Shown here in pieces: positions 10,478-21,352 of a DNA stretch of 64,000 nt; the stretch's first letter is position 1, and each line of letters starts with the position of its first letter. Position numbers and translations under genes: made by a program. Below the pieces are notes generated by a model. That model made no database searches. It saw only the letters and a list, made by a program, of their open reading frames with translations, and was not told the origin of the DNA. This stretch comes from Deuterostichococcus epilithicus (Eukaryota; Chlorophyta; Trebouxiophyceae; Prasiolales; Stichococcaceae), in contig JAVTLE010000008.1 of the NCBI GenBank assembly GCA_033439295.1, positions 372,001 to 436,000 of the forward strand, read 5' to 3'.

Positions 10478-13400
10478 CTAATCGTCTTCATCCTCGGTGT
10501 TCATGACGTCTCCCCACCGAACACCATACCTGCGGGGACATGCACGCACGCTCAGCAACACGGGAAGCCCCAGCCAGGCCTCTGGCTCTGCACGCGCGGG
10601 CATCAGGAAAGCGAGACCGACAACCAACTCGACATTGTGGATTTGCCGGGCTTGCGGGCAAAAGAAACGAATTGCTGAGCTGGGGATCAGGCCGCTTGCG
10701 GCATAGTGCAGAGGACTGGAGATGAGGCGCACTTTGCGGCCAGGTAGTGGGCGCCCACGGGGCCTCGGCTGCCGTACGGGTACAGCTCGGGCGCCAGCTT
10801 TGTGTCCTCGATCTCCTTCAGCACCGGCGTGAACAGCGCCCATGCCGCCTGCGGCCGCCCAGCGACCCGGCATCGGTGGTTGGCGGAGGGGATGCTCCGA
10901 CAGGAGGAGTCAACAGCGTGCCAGGTTGCAGCTTGAGAGCCGGGAGTGCCGCACCGCCAGGCGTGTGCCTGCTGCTAATGCAGCGTTGTGCCGGGCAGGG
11001 GCGGGGCTGTCGACGTGCGGCGGGGTGTGATTCCCGCCCAGCGCACTGGAGTGAGTGCTGGAAGCTGGGGTGGTGAAATGCGAATAACTCGCACACGGCT
11101 GTGGGGAGGCCAACAGGCGCAGGTGGGGTGACAGTACCATCCTAAACCCTAAACCCTGCGCACCTCCAGCTCGTCGTTGCGGATGAAGAGGCGCTTGTCG
11201 CCGTTGATGACGTCCAGGATGAGGCGCTCATAGGCGTCCGGCAGCTGCGTGCGGTACTTGTCGCTGTACGACAGGTCTAGCTTGGTGGTGTCCAGCCGCA
11301 GGCCCAGCCCGGGCACCTTGTTGTTGATCTTCAGGTAGATGCTCTCGTTGGGCTGTATGCGGATGACCTGCAGCGGAGGGGTGTCCTGGGGCGTGGGACA
11401 TGGGGCGAGGCTGAGTATTTTTGGACGCGCCCCGGCCCAGGGCGCGTTGGTGAGGGGAGACCTCTGCCGTGATTGCATTGCTGCAGCTAATCGACTGGTA
11501 CCGGGCATTCACCGGGCGCGCAATGCTGGCGAGAGCAACACCAAAGCGAACGGAAGGCGCCCATGGGCCAGGAGCCGCAGCGGCAGCGGCGACGGTGGCT
11601 GCGCATGTGCGATTCACAGCGGTCTGCGCACCAGCTCGTTGGTTGCAGAGTCCAGGTCTGCGCCCATCTTGTTGCGGTACAGGTTGCCCGGCACATGCCG
11701 GAACTGCACCCGGATCTCTGCACGCTTGCTGTGCAGCGCCTTGCCCGCCTGCAGGAGTGAACGACTCCATGCATCGTCATCAGGTGGGCAGAGACATCTG
11801 ACTTGGCGCTGCAGTGCTGGTACCACGCCAGAGCGGGTAGACCACAGCGACTGAAAGCGAGGCAGCAGCTGCACCGGAAGTGACTCACCGCAGATTGAAA
11901 CCTTCTCGCTTGCGAATAAAGCCGATTCATGTGGCAACACGCATGATGCAATGGAAAACGTTGCAGACTGCTCTGACAACGCACCTTGAGCAGGAAGGGC
12001 ACTCCGTCCCACCGCGCGTTGTTGATGAACATCGCCACCGCGCTGAACGTGGGGCACAGGCTGCGGCATGCAGAAGACAAGTTATCGCATACAGTCCCAA
12101 CTTTTTTATTCTAGAGCAGCATCCTACCAGAAGGCAAGGCAGGCATGAGATACTGCAATGGCAAAGTTCACGCCGCTGCAGCAGGACCGGCACAGCCAAG
12201 AACCCTAATTCGGCAGGGGACCGCAGGGGGAGCAGCAGCAGTAAACGGCATGCATGGGCCGCACTCTCGTTCGTTCAGTCGGGGTCCTTCAGTCGGGGGG
12301 TCTGCACCTGCCGGGCGGCACCGTCTTGTCATCAAGGTAGCCGGGCAGGCGGCGCGTGCCCGCCTGGCGGCCCCGGTATTGTCCCACCACAACGTCCTCC
12401 ATGCCCACCTGGAGCATTCGGAATCTACAATGTCTGGCACCGCTAGCAGCACCCAAATGAGGGCTTGGAGCTCCCTGCACTGTCTGCATCCCCAGGCAGC
12501 CGACTGCGAGCGTAAGGAGCTCCATCCACGGTCCGCACGTCAGTGGGCGCCCCGCAAGGGTGAGCCGGCGGCGCTGCGCCTCTGCGAGCCGAGTGCTCAG
12601 ATGGCAGCAGAATCCAGGCAGTCAGGCAAATCCTTCAGCGGGAGGAAGCTCTCGGTTTGGGAGGGTTTTGTGCGCGCACCATCTTCATGCTGCGCAGCAC
12701 TTTGACCTTCTCGTCGCGGATGTCCTCCGCGTCCAGGCTGACCTGGCGTTTAAAACATAAAAGTCATCAAAGCTTGGAGCGGCACTGGCGCGGATCACCG
12801 CCACCACTCGGACCAGGGGCACAGCCACCGACGGCGGGTGCGGCATTGGGTCGAGCAGGGCTGCAGCGCCACGCCAGCGCACTCGCACTCGCACTCGCAA
12901 ACGGCAAGGCAGGCCGCTTCACCATTTCGTTCTCCAAGCCCCAGGGCATCGGGCGCGCGGGGGGCACCGGTGGCTCCATGGCGAAGAGCGCCAGGATCTG
13001 CAGCAGGTGGTTCTGAATGACGTCGCGGATGATGCCGTACTGGTCGAAGTACCCGCCGCGGCCCTCTGTGCCAAAGTTCTCGCTGAATATGACCTGTGGC
13101 GGCAGGGGTTGAAGGGCCTCTCAAAGCGCGGTGAAGAGGACCACTTCGAGACAAGATTGCTTGTCAGACGCCATTTGCGGTAGCTCGAGCAGGCGTGGCA
13201 AGCCGAATGTGCAAGGCGCTGGCTTCCCTTGAGCAGCTCAGTGCAGTGTTAACAATGCGGTATGCTGCTGCTTGCTTACAGCAGAGGTGAAATGATGCCA
13301 GAGCACCCACCTGCACATTCCGGATGTATTTCCGGTTCCACAGCGGCTCAAATAGCAGGTTCGCAAACCGCAGGACCTGCGGCGCAGTGACAGCAACTTG

Positions 13401-16003
13401 TCCTCAGCTTACGATCACAGAAATGAGGCAACGTCAACCTGGCACGCATTTGTGTGCATCTGCGAGCAAAGTGTTCCCGCAGCAGCGCGAGCCGGCGTTC
13501 GCCGCAGACCACTCCCAACGAGCATTCCCATTCCTGACCTGTCTACCCTCTGGCCCGTGCGGCAGCCTGCCAATCCAATCCATGGCCCGCAGAGCAGCCC
13601 CTGGCCTATCAACAATCGGGGCCGCTGCAGCAGGGTTTCGACAGCCCCCACCGTCAGGTTTTCGATGAGCTCCTTGCCCAGGTAGTGGTCGATGCGGTAT
13701 ATCTGCTCCTCCGACAGGTGCTCGTACAGGTCGGAGCTCAGCTGCCGGAATGACTCAGAGTCTTTGCCGAAGGGCTTCTCCACGATCACACGCGTCCACC
13801 CCGTCCTGCAACGAATCGTGCAACCGCATCAGTGCGCGATGGACCAGGCCGCCGTGAGGGTGCGCGCCGCATGCTTTGATGTGCACCTCCCCGACCGGCA
13901 CGCCACTGCACTGCACTGGAGGTCGCATTGCACCCTGGCCAGGACTACAGACGATGTCTCAGCCGCAAGCTGCCAGCACAGCGCTGACTGTGCGGTAGGG
14001 GTGGGGGCGCCAGGGGTTGTACGGCATGGGAGGGCGCACTGGGAGGAGGCGGCGGCCGAGGCGCAGGCGGCGACAGCGGTGAAGATAGTGGGCGGGATGG
14101 ACAGGTAGAAGATGCGGTCCGCCTTCTTGCGCTTGCTCTCCAGCTGCTCCAGCCGCGTGTTCAGCGTCCCAAAGTCGCCCTCCTGGTCGTACTGCCCCTG
14201 CGGAGCAGGGAGGTCAGCACGTGACGTCGATTTGCTGCATCTGCAGGCTGGCGAGTGGAGGGACCCCAAAGGATCAAGCCGCGGTGGGTGTCCTCAATTC
14301 CGCCTCCTGGTCATACTTCACCGTTTCAGCAGGGTCTAGGTAAGAGTAGTCGGAGGACATCGGGCGAGGTGTGCCGCGCGGTCGCTGTGGCAGTTGCGAG
14401 CCGCGCCTCGCCTTGTGTGTAGCAGGGGTGATGAATCCATCGGGATAACAACCGCTTTGGGGCCTCGGGTTTCTCATCAGGTCAGTGCGCTGTACACGGC
14501 TGCGCCGCCACCTCTAGGCTTGGGCGTGCAACAGCGTTGCTTTCCACAGCTTGATTGCGCGGCCGACTGCCTCGTCCTCCTGCTAATCAGCTCCGGCCGC
14601 AGCCTCAACGCCTCAGCCGACTCGAGCTTGTGCATCCCGGCGCAGGCAGGTTCCACAGCGTGTCACCTCGTTGTGACGTGTAAGCAGCAGATCAGAAAAT
14701 TCAGATCTATACTTCCGTTCATCAGCTCCATCGAAGCTCCCAAAGACTCCAAATACGAACGCACCGCGACGTAGAAGCAGCGCGCGAGGTACTCCTCCAT
14801 CTCGCGGCCGCAGTCCTCGCCCGCGGACACGCGGCACGTCAGGTTCTCAGAGATCAGGTCCCGAAACTCCTCATCGCTCATCTTGCTCCGCGAGTAGCCC
14901 ACGATGTTGAAGTACTGCGTGACAGAGGGACGCAGTGTGTCAGGGTGGGCACGAACTCGGATGGAGGTGCGCCGATGGGCTGGCGGCGCCCGGGAGGTGC
15001 TTTGCCTGGACGGATGCCCGGGAGCATGGTTGGAGGTCTTGCTGCCAGGATAATGCTGTGCTCAGCACCTTGCACCCCCCCTCCTCAAGATAGTGTGGCA
15101 GGGCGCCTGACGGCTCGCAGCATGCCCTCCAACTGGCGCCCTGCACCAGCTGCCGTGCCGAGCCACGCTGGCGCTACTCGCCACCATCGCAGGCACACCG
15201 TCATCCCCGTCCGGGGGCCCTGTCCCCCCGGCAGCGTCGCCCCAGCGCCAGCAGCTCACCTCGGGCAGCATGCCCTCGTGGTACAGAGCGAAGAGCGCCG
15301 GGAAAATCTTCTTGCGGGCGAGGTCCCCCGAGGCGCCGACCACCACGACGGTCAGCGCGCTCTTGTTCCAGTCCTCCGGCTTGAGGCCGTACGCCTGCGC
15401 ACGGCGGAGGGTTTGGGTGTAGTCCCATGAGTGCGCCCCTGTTCCGGCCTTGGCGGATGGCAGACACACTTGGCGGCGCACGCTGCCCACGCCATCTGCT
15501 GCCTGCTCAGGCGTCCGCCACAGCCGGGCGCTGCACTAGAGCACAGCGCTGCAGGAAGCCGACGGCTCAGCCAGCTTTTCAGTCAAGCATGTCTGCACGC
15601 ACATATATTGACAGTGCTACAACCTCACCGCCAAGTCTCCGACATCCTGGTCTGTCGACGCCAGCAAGCTCGCAACCGCTAGGCTGCCATTGACGTTGGC
15701 CTCCGGATCTGCGCACAACCAAGGCCAAACTTTGGCGCCAACCTCTGATCCAAACGTGCTTGCGGCAGCGCTCTGTACGTCGTGTCTGTTCTTTCAGAGG
15801 TGGTTGCTGCCATTGCAATGGCTGGCAGTCAATGACGCTGCAACACACACCTGATCGGTCCAGCTGCACATCTGTGGGCGCAACAGAGTGCGGCGGTGGT
15901 AGCCTCGCCCGGTGCGCAGACGAGCTGAACGGTCTCGACGCTGCAAGCCTGCAGTGGATCGATAGCGGAAAGAACGCTTGTGAAGTCGAAAGGTGGCGCA
16001 CAC
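10478..16003 (-). CDS. G6PD: Glucose-6-phosphate dehydrogenase, plastid redox-regulated type
   Basis: It catalyses the first, NADP-reducing step of the oxidative pentose phosphate pathway. Thirteen phase-consistent exons give 505 residues: 15260-15394, 14765-14914, 14040-14197, 13652-13805, 13311-13376, 12968-13093, 12680-12742, 12308-12408, 11985-12060, 11632-11748, 11164-11367, 10733-10848 and 10478-10529. Key motifs are the coenzyme-binding [17 protein letters not shown], and the active-site RIDHYLGKE. The sequence [11 protein letters not shown] has two Cys eight residues apart, the spacing of the thioredoxin-regulated pair of plant plastid isoforms. The core ends in [15 protein letters not shown] and a short acidic tail. 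A 5' exon at 15851-16003 is a tentative start: it has ATG 16003, 51 Arg/Ser-rich transit-like residues and a phase-0 donor GTGTGT. It rests only on phase and composition, so the true start could differ. Confidence 0.92.
11142..11157. repeat. Interstitial telomere-type repeat (two TTTAGGG units)
   Basis: CCTAAACCCTAAACCC lies just inside the donor end of a G6PD intron, 6 bp from the exon edge at 11164. It matches the plant/green-algal telomere unit. Two units are too few to mark a chromosome end. Confidence 0.7.
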
Positions 16004-17374
16004 GCCAAACTGCCGTTACATGGCATGCGGACGGGTGCCAAGGACGCAAATCAGGCTGGTGCAATCGCCTGTCCCGCAATAAACGAATCTCAAGACCAGT
16101 CCCAGCTGATGCATGTCACAGCAATGCAAAGGTGCCGCGTGCGGCGCCCAGCGTGTTGTGATCACGGATGTCATCAGAAACCGGCTTTCGAAATGTAAAG
16201 CTGGAGCGCTATCTGGTACACTAAATGCCATTGTGATCGTGCATGCAGCAGCTGTTGATGAGGAAGGGGGCACAATTGTGTTTGCACCTGCTGCATTCAC
16301 TCCAGCAGCCAGCTTGCTCCGGTTCGCCACCGCAGCGTGCGCCACATTGTGTCCTTATCTGGCATCGTGTTGCTGCAGTGGGCTGCGGGGGCGCCTGTCG
16401 GAGCTGCGCTGCGGCCTGCTGTGGCAGCAGCAGCGATCTGCCGAACCCTACCATCATTGGAAGCAGAGGCAAGGCTTTGTTTGGGATTGAAGATCGACCG
16501 CTAGAGCGTGTGCATCGGTTCCTGACTTCCTGTGCTAGGATCGGTCAGCAAGGTTGCGTTTGCAGCGACGCTTGCTGCGGCTCCGCAAGCGAGGAGCAAA
16601 ATCGAGGGACACAAACGCCACTTTTGCATCCCCCTCAAAATGTATCTTGGGATACTTCTTGCCTGTCCATGAGCGTCCGTTTATCAGACTACAAGGAGCG
16701 GACGACGGTATAGCGTCCCCAGTGCAAATGCTCAGTGGACAAACGCAGTGATTGTTGCAGGTATTCCAGGTGTTTCCGGCCAGATGCTTACAGGTCACAA
16801 GAGGTATATCAGCAAAATACGCAGATGCAGTCAAATCTAGGCGGGTCATTGCTTGTTCATCGGGCATAATCCATGGATCGTCAACATCAAGGATGCAGGC
16901 AATATACGAGGTTCTATATACGTGAGTCATCCTATGCTGGCTCTAGGGTATTGGTAACCTCTGCCAGTGGGGATGGCAATCGGCCTAACACGTTCATGAC
17001 ACCTAGGTGCTATTCACTGCTAGTACGGGCTGCTAACCGTGTGGCACATTGCGCATCTTGCAGCGAAATTCACAGCGCTGCATCGGCGGTGGTCACAACA
17101 GGGGTAACCGCTGTGATCACCAACCGCCACGCACGACGCTCGGTGGCAGCGCGCAGCTAAATTTTTCGTGCACTTCACGTCTAGCTGGCCACCGCCGTCC
17201 GGCGCCGTATGCAGCGCATGCTTTCCAACGGATGGGCGTCGCGATTGGACAGTTCCTATTGATTCAAGGGGTTTCAGACGCTCCACGCTTACGCGAAGCT
17301 CCAGGCAGCACCGGGTTCTATAAGCTGATGAAGCGTTGATCGAACCAACAGCCGGCGTTGCCCCTGCTGCCACG
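16004..17374. promoter_or_regulatory. Divergent intergenic region of G6PD and the PHT4 gene
   Basis: About 1.4 kb with lower GC than its neighbours lies between two divergent plastid-related genes, so it should contain both promoters. No protein-coding similarity, repeats or specific elements were recognised. Confidence 0.4.
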
Positions 17375-20300
17375 ATGTCGGCAGGGGCCCTGCAGCCTCC
17401 CAGCACGCTCGGTTTCAGGCGGAGAAGTCCGCGACCTTTCGGCGGCTGCCGCCCTGTGCCTGCAGTAGCGCACCGAGCTCACAGTCAGCAACGCCGCGGC
17501 GTAGTGCCTCGCGTCAGCGCTAATGCCGCCGAGGCCTCTGAATTCGTCTACCCCAACCTGCCGGGCGACAACCAGAGCTCCACCCTGTACACAGCGTTGC
17601 AGACATCGGACGAAGATGTGGGCAGCTCAGCCGAGTCTCTAGATGAGTCTGCATCCGCTCGCAACAGCGGGAGCGGCGGCGATCCAGAGGGCCCCTGGAT
17701 CCCGCAGCGCTGGCGCGTCGTCATCGCGATAGGTGCGTCTCTTACAATTCAGGGCACTCAGCAATTCTCATGCGTCAGTCTACCGGCCATCATCTGTACT
17801 GCCCAAACACGGCTTGCAAGTTACGAGGTATTGCATGACCATCTGACACCCGCCGTCACCACAAGCAGGTGTCGCCTTCGTCCTGTGCAACATGGACAAA
17901 GTCAACATGAGTGTCGCCGTGCTGCCGATGAGTAGAGAGCTGGGATGGACGGCGCTGGAGCGCGGCCTTGTCTCCTCGGTATGCTGCCAAATGCATACTG
18001 AGCTGGTGCAGCATTCAAGCCACAGCTGTGGTGTTACTGACGATATCGAGGCTGCAGTGCAAACTGGGCTTTGTCCGGCTTGAAATCCATTTTGCGTGTT
18101 CTGGTGCAGGCCTTCTTCTACGGCTATGCGCTGACACAGATTCCCGCTGGATGGATCTCCACGAAGTGAGTGCATTTGTGGTACACCACTCGCTCCTGGC
18201 GGCCCGTCATGGCTTGTGACGACAGTAGGATGCCTGTGAGCTGTGCGGTGCGCTCGAGAGCGAGTTCACAAACAAATGCTGCAGGGTGGGCGGCGCCAAG
18301 GTGCTGATGGCGGGCGTGGCCATCTGGAGCCTGGGCACGCTGCTGGCACCTCCCGCAGCAAAGATGGGTGCGCAGAGCCCGGGATTCAGTCGCGCAGTTG
18401 ATCGGCTGAACTGTGCAGTGGGTCATTACGTCATTGACCTTGACCACTTCCTCACGAAAGGCTCCATCCGTGCAGGCATCCTGATGCTGTGCGCCACCCG
18501 GGTGCTCGTGGGGCTTGGCGAGGGCTTTGCACCCTCGGCGGCAACAAACGTGCTCGCCAACCTCGTGCCAGAGTGAGCTCGAGGCCTGCGGCAGTGCCCT
18601 TTTGTCGCCACAGACGCAGCTGAGGCTAGCATGTTCCAGAGCATTTGAACCTTAAGGTGCATCTCTGGCACATGGCACGTCCTCAACAATGTGTCACGCC
18701 TCTTTCACGCTGCCGCCGCCAGGAGGGAACGGGCGCGGGCTGTGACGGTGGTCTTTGGCTCGCTCGATGTGGGCAGCGCCGTCGGCCTGGTGGTCTGCGG
18801 CCCCCTGATCGCGGCGGCGGGCTGGCCGGCAGTGTTCTATCTTTTCGCTATCCTGGGCCTCATCTGGTGCGCGTGCTGGCCGCTGCTCAAGCCGGAGAGC
18901 GGCGACCCGACGGTTGCGCCACTGCTGCAGCAGGCGACAGTTTCGCAGGATGCCAAACCTCCAGGTGCGGCCGGTTTCAGTGTGCAGCGTCCACCTGCCA
19001 TCGGGAGTCCACCCGCAGTGGCCTCTTAGGCGTACCGTGCAAGCACGCACGCCATGCTGTTCAGTCCTGAGGGACAGGATGACGAATATGCTGGCACGCG
19101 CAGGACAAGCCAGCGCTACAGGGGGCAGCATCCCCTGGCTGAAGTTCCTGCAGTCACCTGCCGTGGCCGCGGTCTGCTGCGCCCACTTTTGCTTCAAGTA
19201 CGGATCCGTCCCCTGGCCTCTGCGGACGCCTTGAGCCTGCTTTGCGGCGTTGCTCGAGCATCAACATGGCAAGATGCCAGTGAACCGACGGTGACTTCAT
19301 TCACTGGCAATGAGTTTAAACCTTACTTCAACAGCGCAGTTCGAGGAACGAGTTCCACTGAGCGCTCACTGTTGTCCCCACAGCTATGGCTACTATGTTT
19401 TGCTGGCGTGGCTCCCCAGCTATTTCCAGCTGTCTCTGGGGCTCAATATCGAGAACAGCAGCCTGTATACACTCATACCCTACCTGGTGGGTTTCTGAAA
19501 CTGAATTCACATGGCGTTGCATTGTGCATCCACCGGCAAAGTGCTGAGCTTCTATGTGGTGTGCAGGCCATGATCGCGGCCACGCCATTTGTAGGTATGC
19601 GCTGCGCCTAGTTCAATCTGATCGGAAGCTCATTTGTCCAAGCTCGCACCGTGTAAGACCAGGTCTTGACACATCATCACAAGTGTGTTTCCTCTCCATG
19701 CCTTCGTCGCAGCTTGGGTGTGCAGGATCCATGCGTGCCTATGCTGTGCTGCAGGGCCAGTGGCAGATGGTCTGTTTGCAAATGGCTGGAGCCTGACACA
19801 TATCCGGAAACTGTGCCAGGTGCTTGCCCGGTTGCTGGGAGCCGACAACCCGTTCCAACGCTATGAGTATGTTTGCACCCGGCAGACCGTCATCAACCTG
19901 ATTCAAGTTCCTGCGTCTGTGACTTCTGATGTGTTCCGCAGGGCATTGCATTTGCCGGGCCGCTGGGCTGCATGCTTGCATGCTCCGTCTTGACGCCGGG
20001 GCCGGGCGAATCCACGCAGCTCGTCAGGGCTACCATCGTGGGCATCCTGTCAGGTGAATGCCTGGCGTGCAGCACCATTCCTCGTGCCCACACGCCGACT
20101 CCACCGTGAGCTGTCTGAGCACGTTGACCGACGGGCTGCCGGTGTTGCGGCTGACACGGGGTCCTGTGCTGCAGCCTCCTTCGCATGCGGCTCCTTTAGC
20201 AGGGGCGGTCTGTACTGCGTGCACCAGGTGCGCTGCGTGAACTGTCTCCTGCATACTGCAGCAGCGGACTGCCTGGCCCGACTGCTGTGCAATGTTATTC

Positions 20301-20585
20301 AAAGGCCGCACTGCTTTCAGACGGTTTACTTCACTTGATGCTGCGACTTCACTTGACGCTGTCGAGTTGCAGGACATCAACCCAACGTACGCCAGTGCAC
20401 TCCTGGGCATCTCCAACACGGCGGGGGCGCTGCCAGGCATCATTGGCGTGAGCGCCGTCGGCCTGCTGCTCGACCGGACGGGTTCCTGGGCGTCGTCGCT
20501 GTTCCTCCCGATTGCCGCATGCTATGCGTTCGGGCTGGTCGTCTTCAGCGCATTTGGAAGCAGCGAGCGACAGGAGTTCGAGTGA
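17375..20585 (+). CDS. PHT4: PHT4/ANTR-type anion (phosphate/organic anion) transporter, MFS
   Basis: A predicted 531-residue major-facilitator transporter of the plant PHT4/ANTR (SLC17-like) family, whose members move phosphate, ascorbate or other anions across plastid membranes. There are thirteen exons in phase: 17375-17732, 17869-17978, 18110-18165, 18285-18367, 18476-18572, 18723-18964, 19122-19197, 19384-19486, 19567-19594 (28 nt), 19755-19819, 19942-20053, 20175-20227 and 20373-20585. The first about 115 residues are Arg/Ser/Ala-rich, fitting a transit peptide. The 12-helix body includes CNMDKVNMSVAVLPM, FFYGYALTQIPAGW, TRVLVGLGEGFAPSA and INPTYASALLGISNTAGA. These are hallmark segments of chloroplast ANTR proteins. 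Substrate cannot be read from sequence. Another SLC17 subfamily is possible but less likely given the transit-like N terminus. Confidence 0.9.
20328..20366. repeat. Two-copy direct repeat before a 3' splice site
   Basis: Two near-identical units, ACTTCACTTGAYGCTGYG, lie immediately upstream of the acceptor of the last PHT4 exon. Confidence 0.7.
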
Positions 20586-21352
20586 GGTCCCCACGCTGGC
20601 GTGGCAACCGTCGGAACGGGTTGTGCTTCGTTGCTTATTTTGGGGTTTGCAGCAGATAGAGGCAGGATGTGCTGTCCCGAGCGGCAGATAGAGGGCGCAT
20701 GGCGGCAGATGTTGCCGTCCCAAATTTCGCCACACTCGTTACCCAGTGTTGCACTGAGTTTATGTTCGGGAACCCGCCTCGGGGCAATTTACGCGCGCAT
20801 TGTTATCTGCAATACTGCAGAGGAGGGCAACACCTCGCTCGTTGGCTTCATTCTGTTGTTCTAAGGATCTGAGCGTCCCCAGCTCCCTTTGACGTTCCTG
20901 GATGTTCCGCAGTTCCGCTACACTGACTTCACACGCATTGCCGCGCCACATCGAACAGGCACACCAGTTTCAGTAGACCAGGCTGACGCATGCTGCACGC
21001 AGGCAGATCACGCTGATCGAACGGCGGTGGATTGATCCAGGCGAGTGCCATGCTCTACAGCGTGTCTTTCCTGCTCAAGTTCCGCTGACCGCTTGCGTCT
21101 GGAACTTTCTACAAGCTGTCAGGACATGTCTCACTGAAGCGTGCGTGCCAACGTCTCCGAAATCTTGTGTCCTGCGCTGGTGCAGTGTACAAGTCTGCAA
21201 GGACGTGCAGCAGCCACGACACCGGAGCAAATTGTGCATGCTGTTCAGCTTTCCAAGGCATCACAATCCGTTTTGCACACGGAAGGTCGTGGACGGCGGC
21301 TGCTGCGCCGCAGCTGGCGTGTACCCGGGGGGCGGCAGCCGTCGGCGCAACC
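20586..21352. other. Intergenic region between PHT4 and UBP14 genes
   Basis: Tandem-oriented genes are separated by about 770 bp. No gene recognised; it presumably contains a 3' UTR and a promoter. Confidence 0.45.

Noticed and set aside
11142-11157. Chromosome end or telomere
   Set aside because: There are only two repeat units, and they sit inside an intron of a complete gene with coding sequence on both sides.
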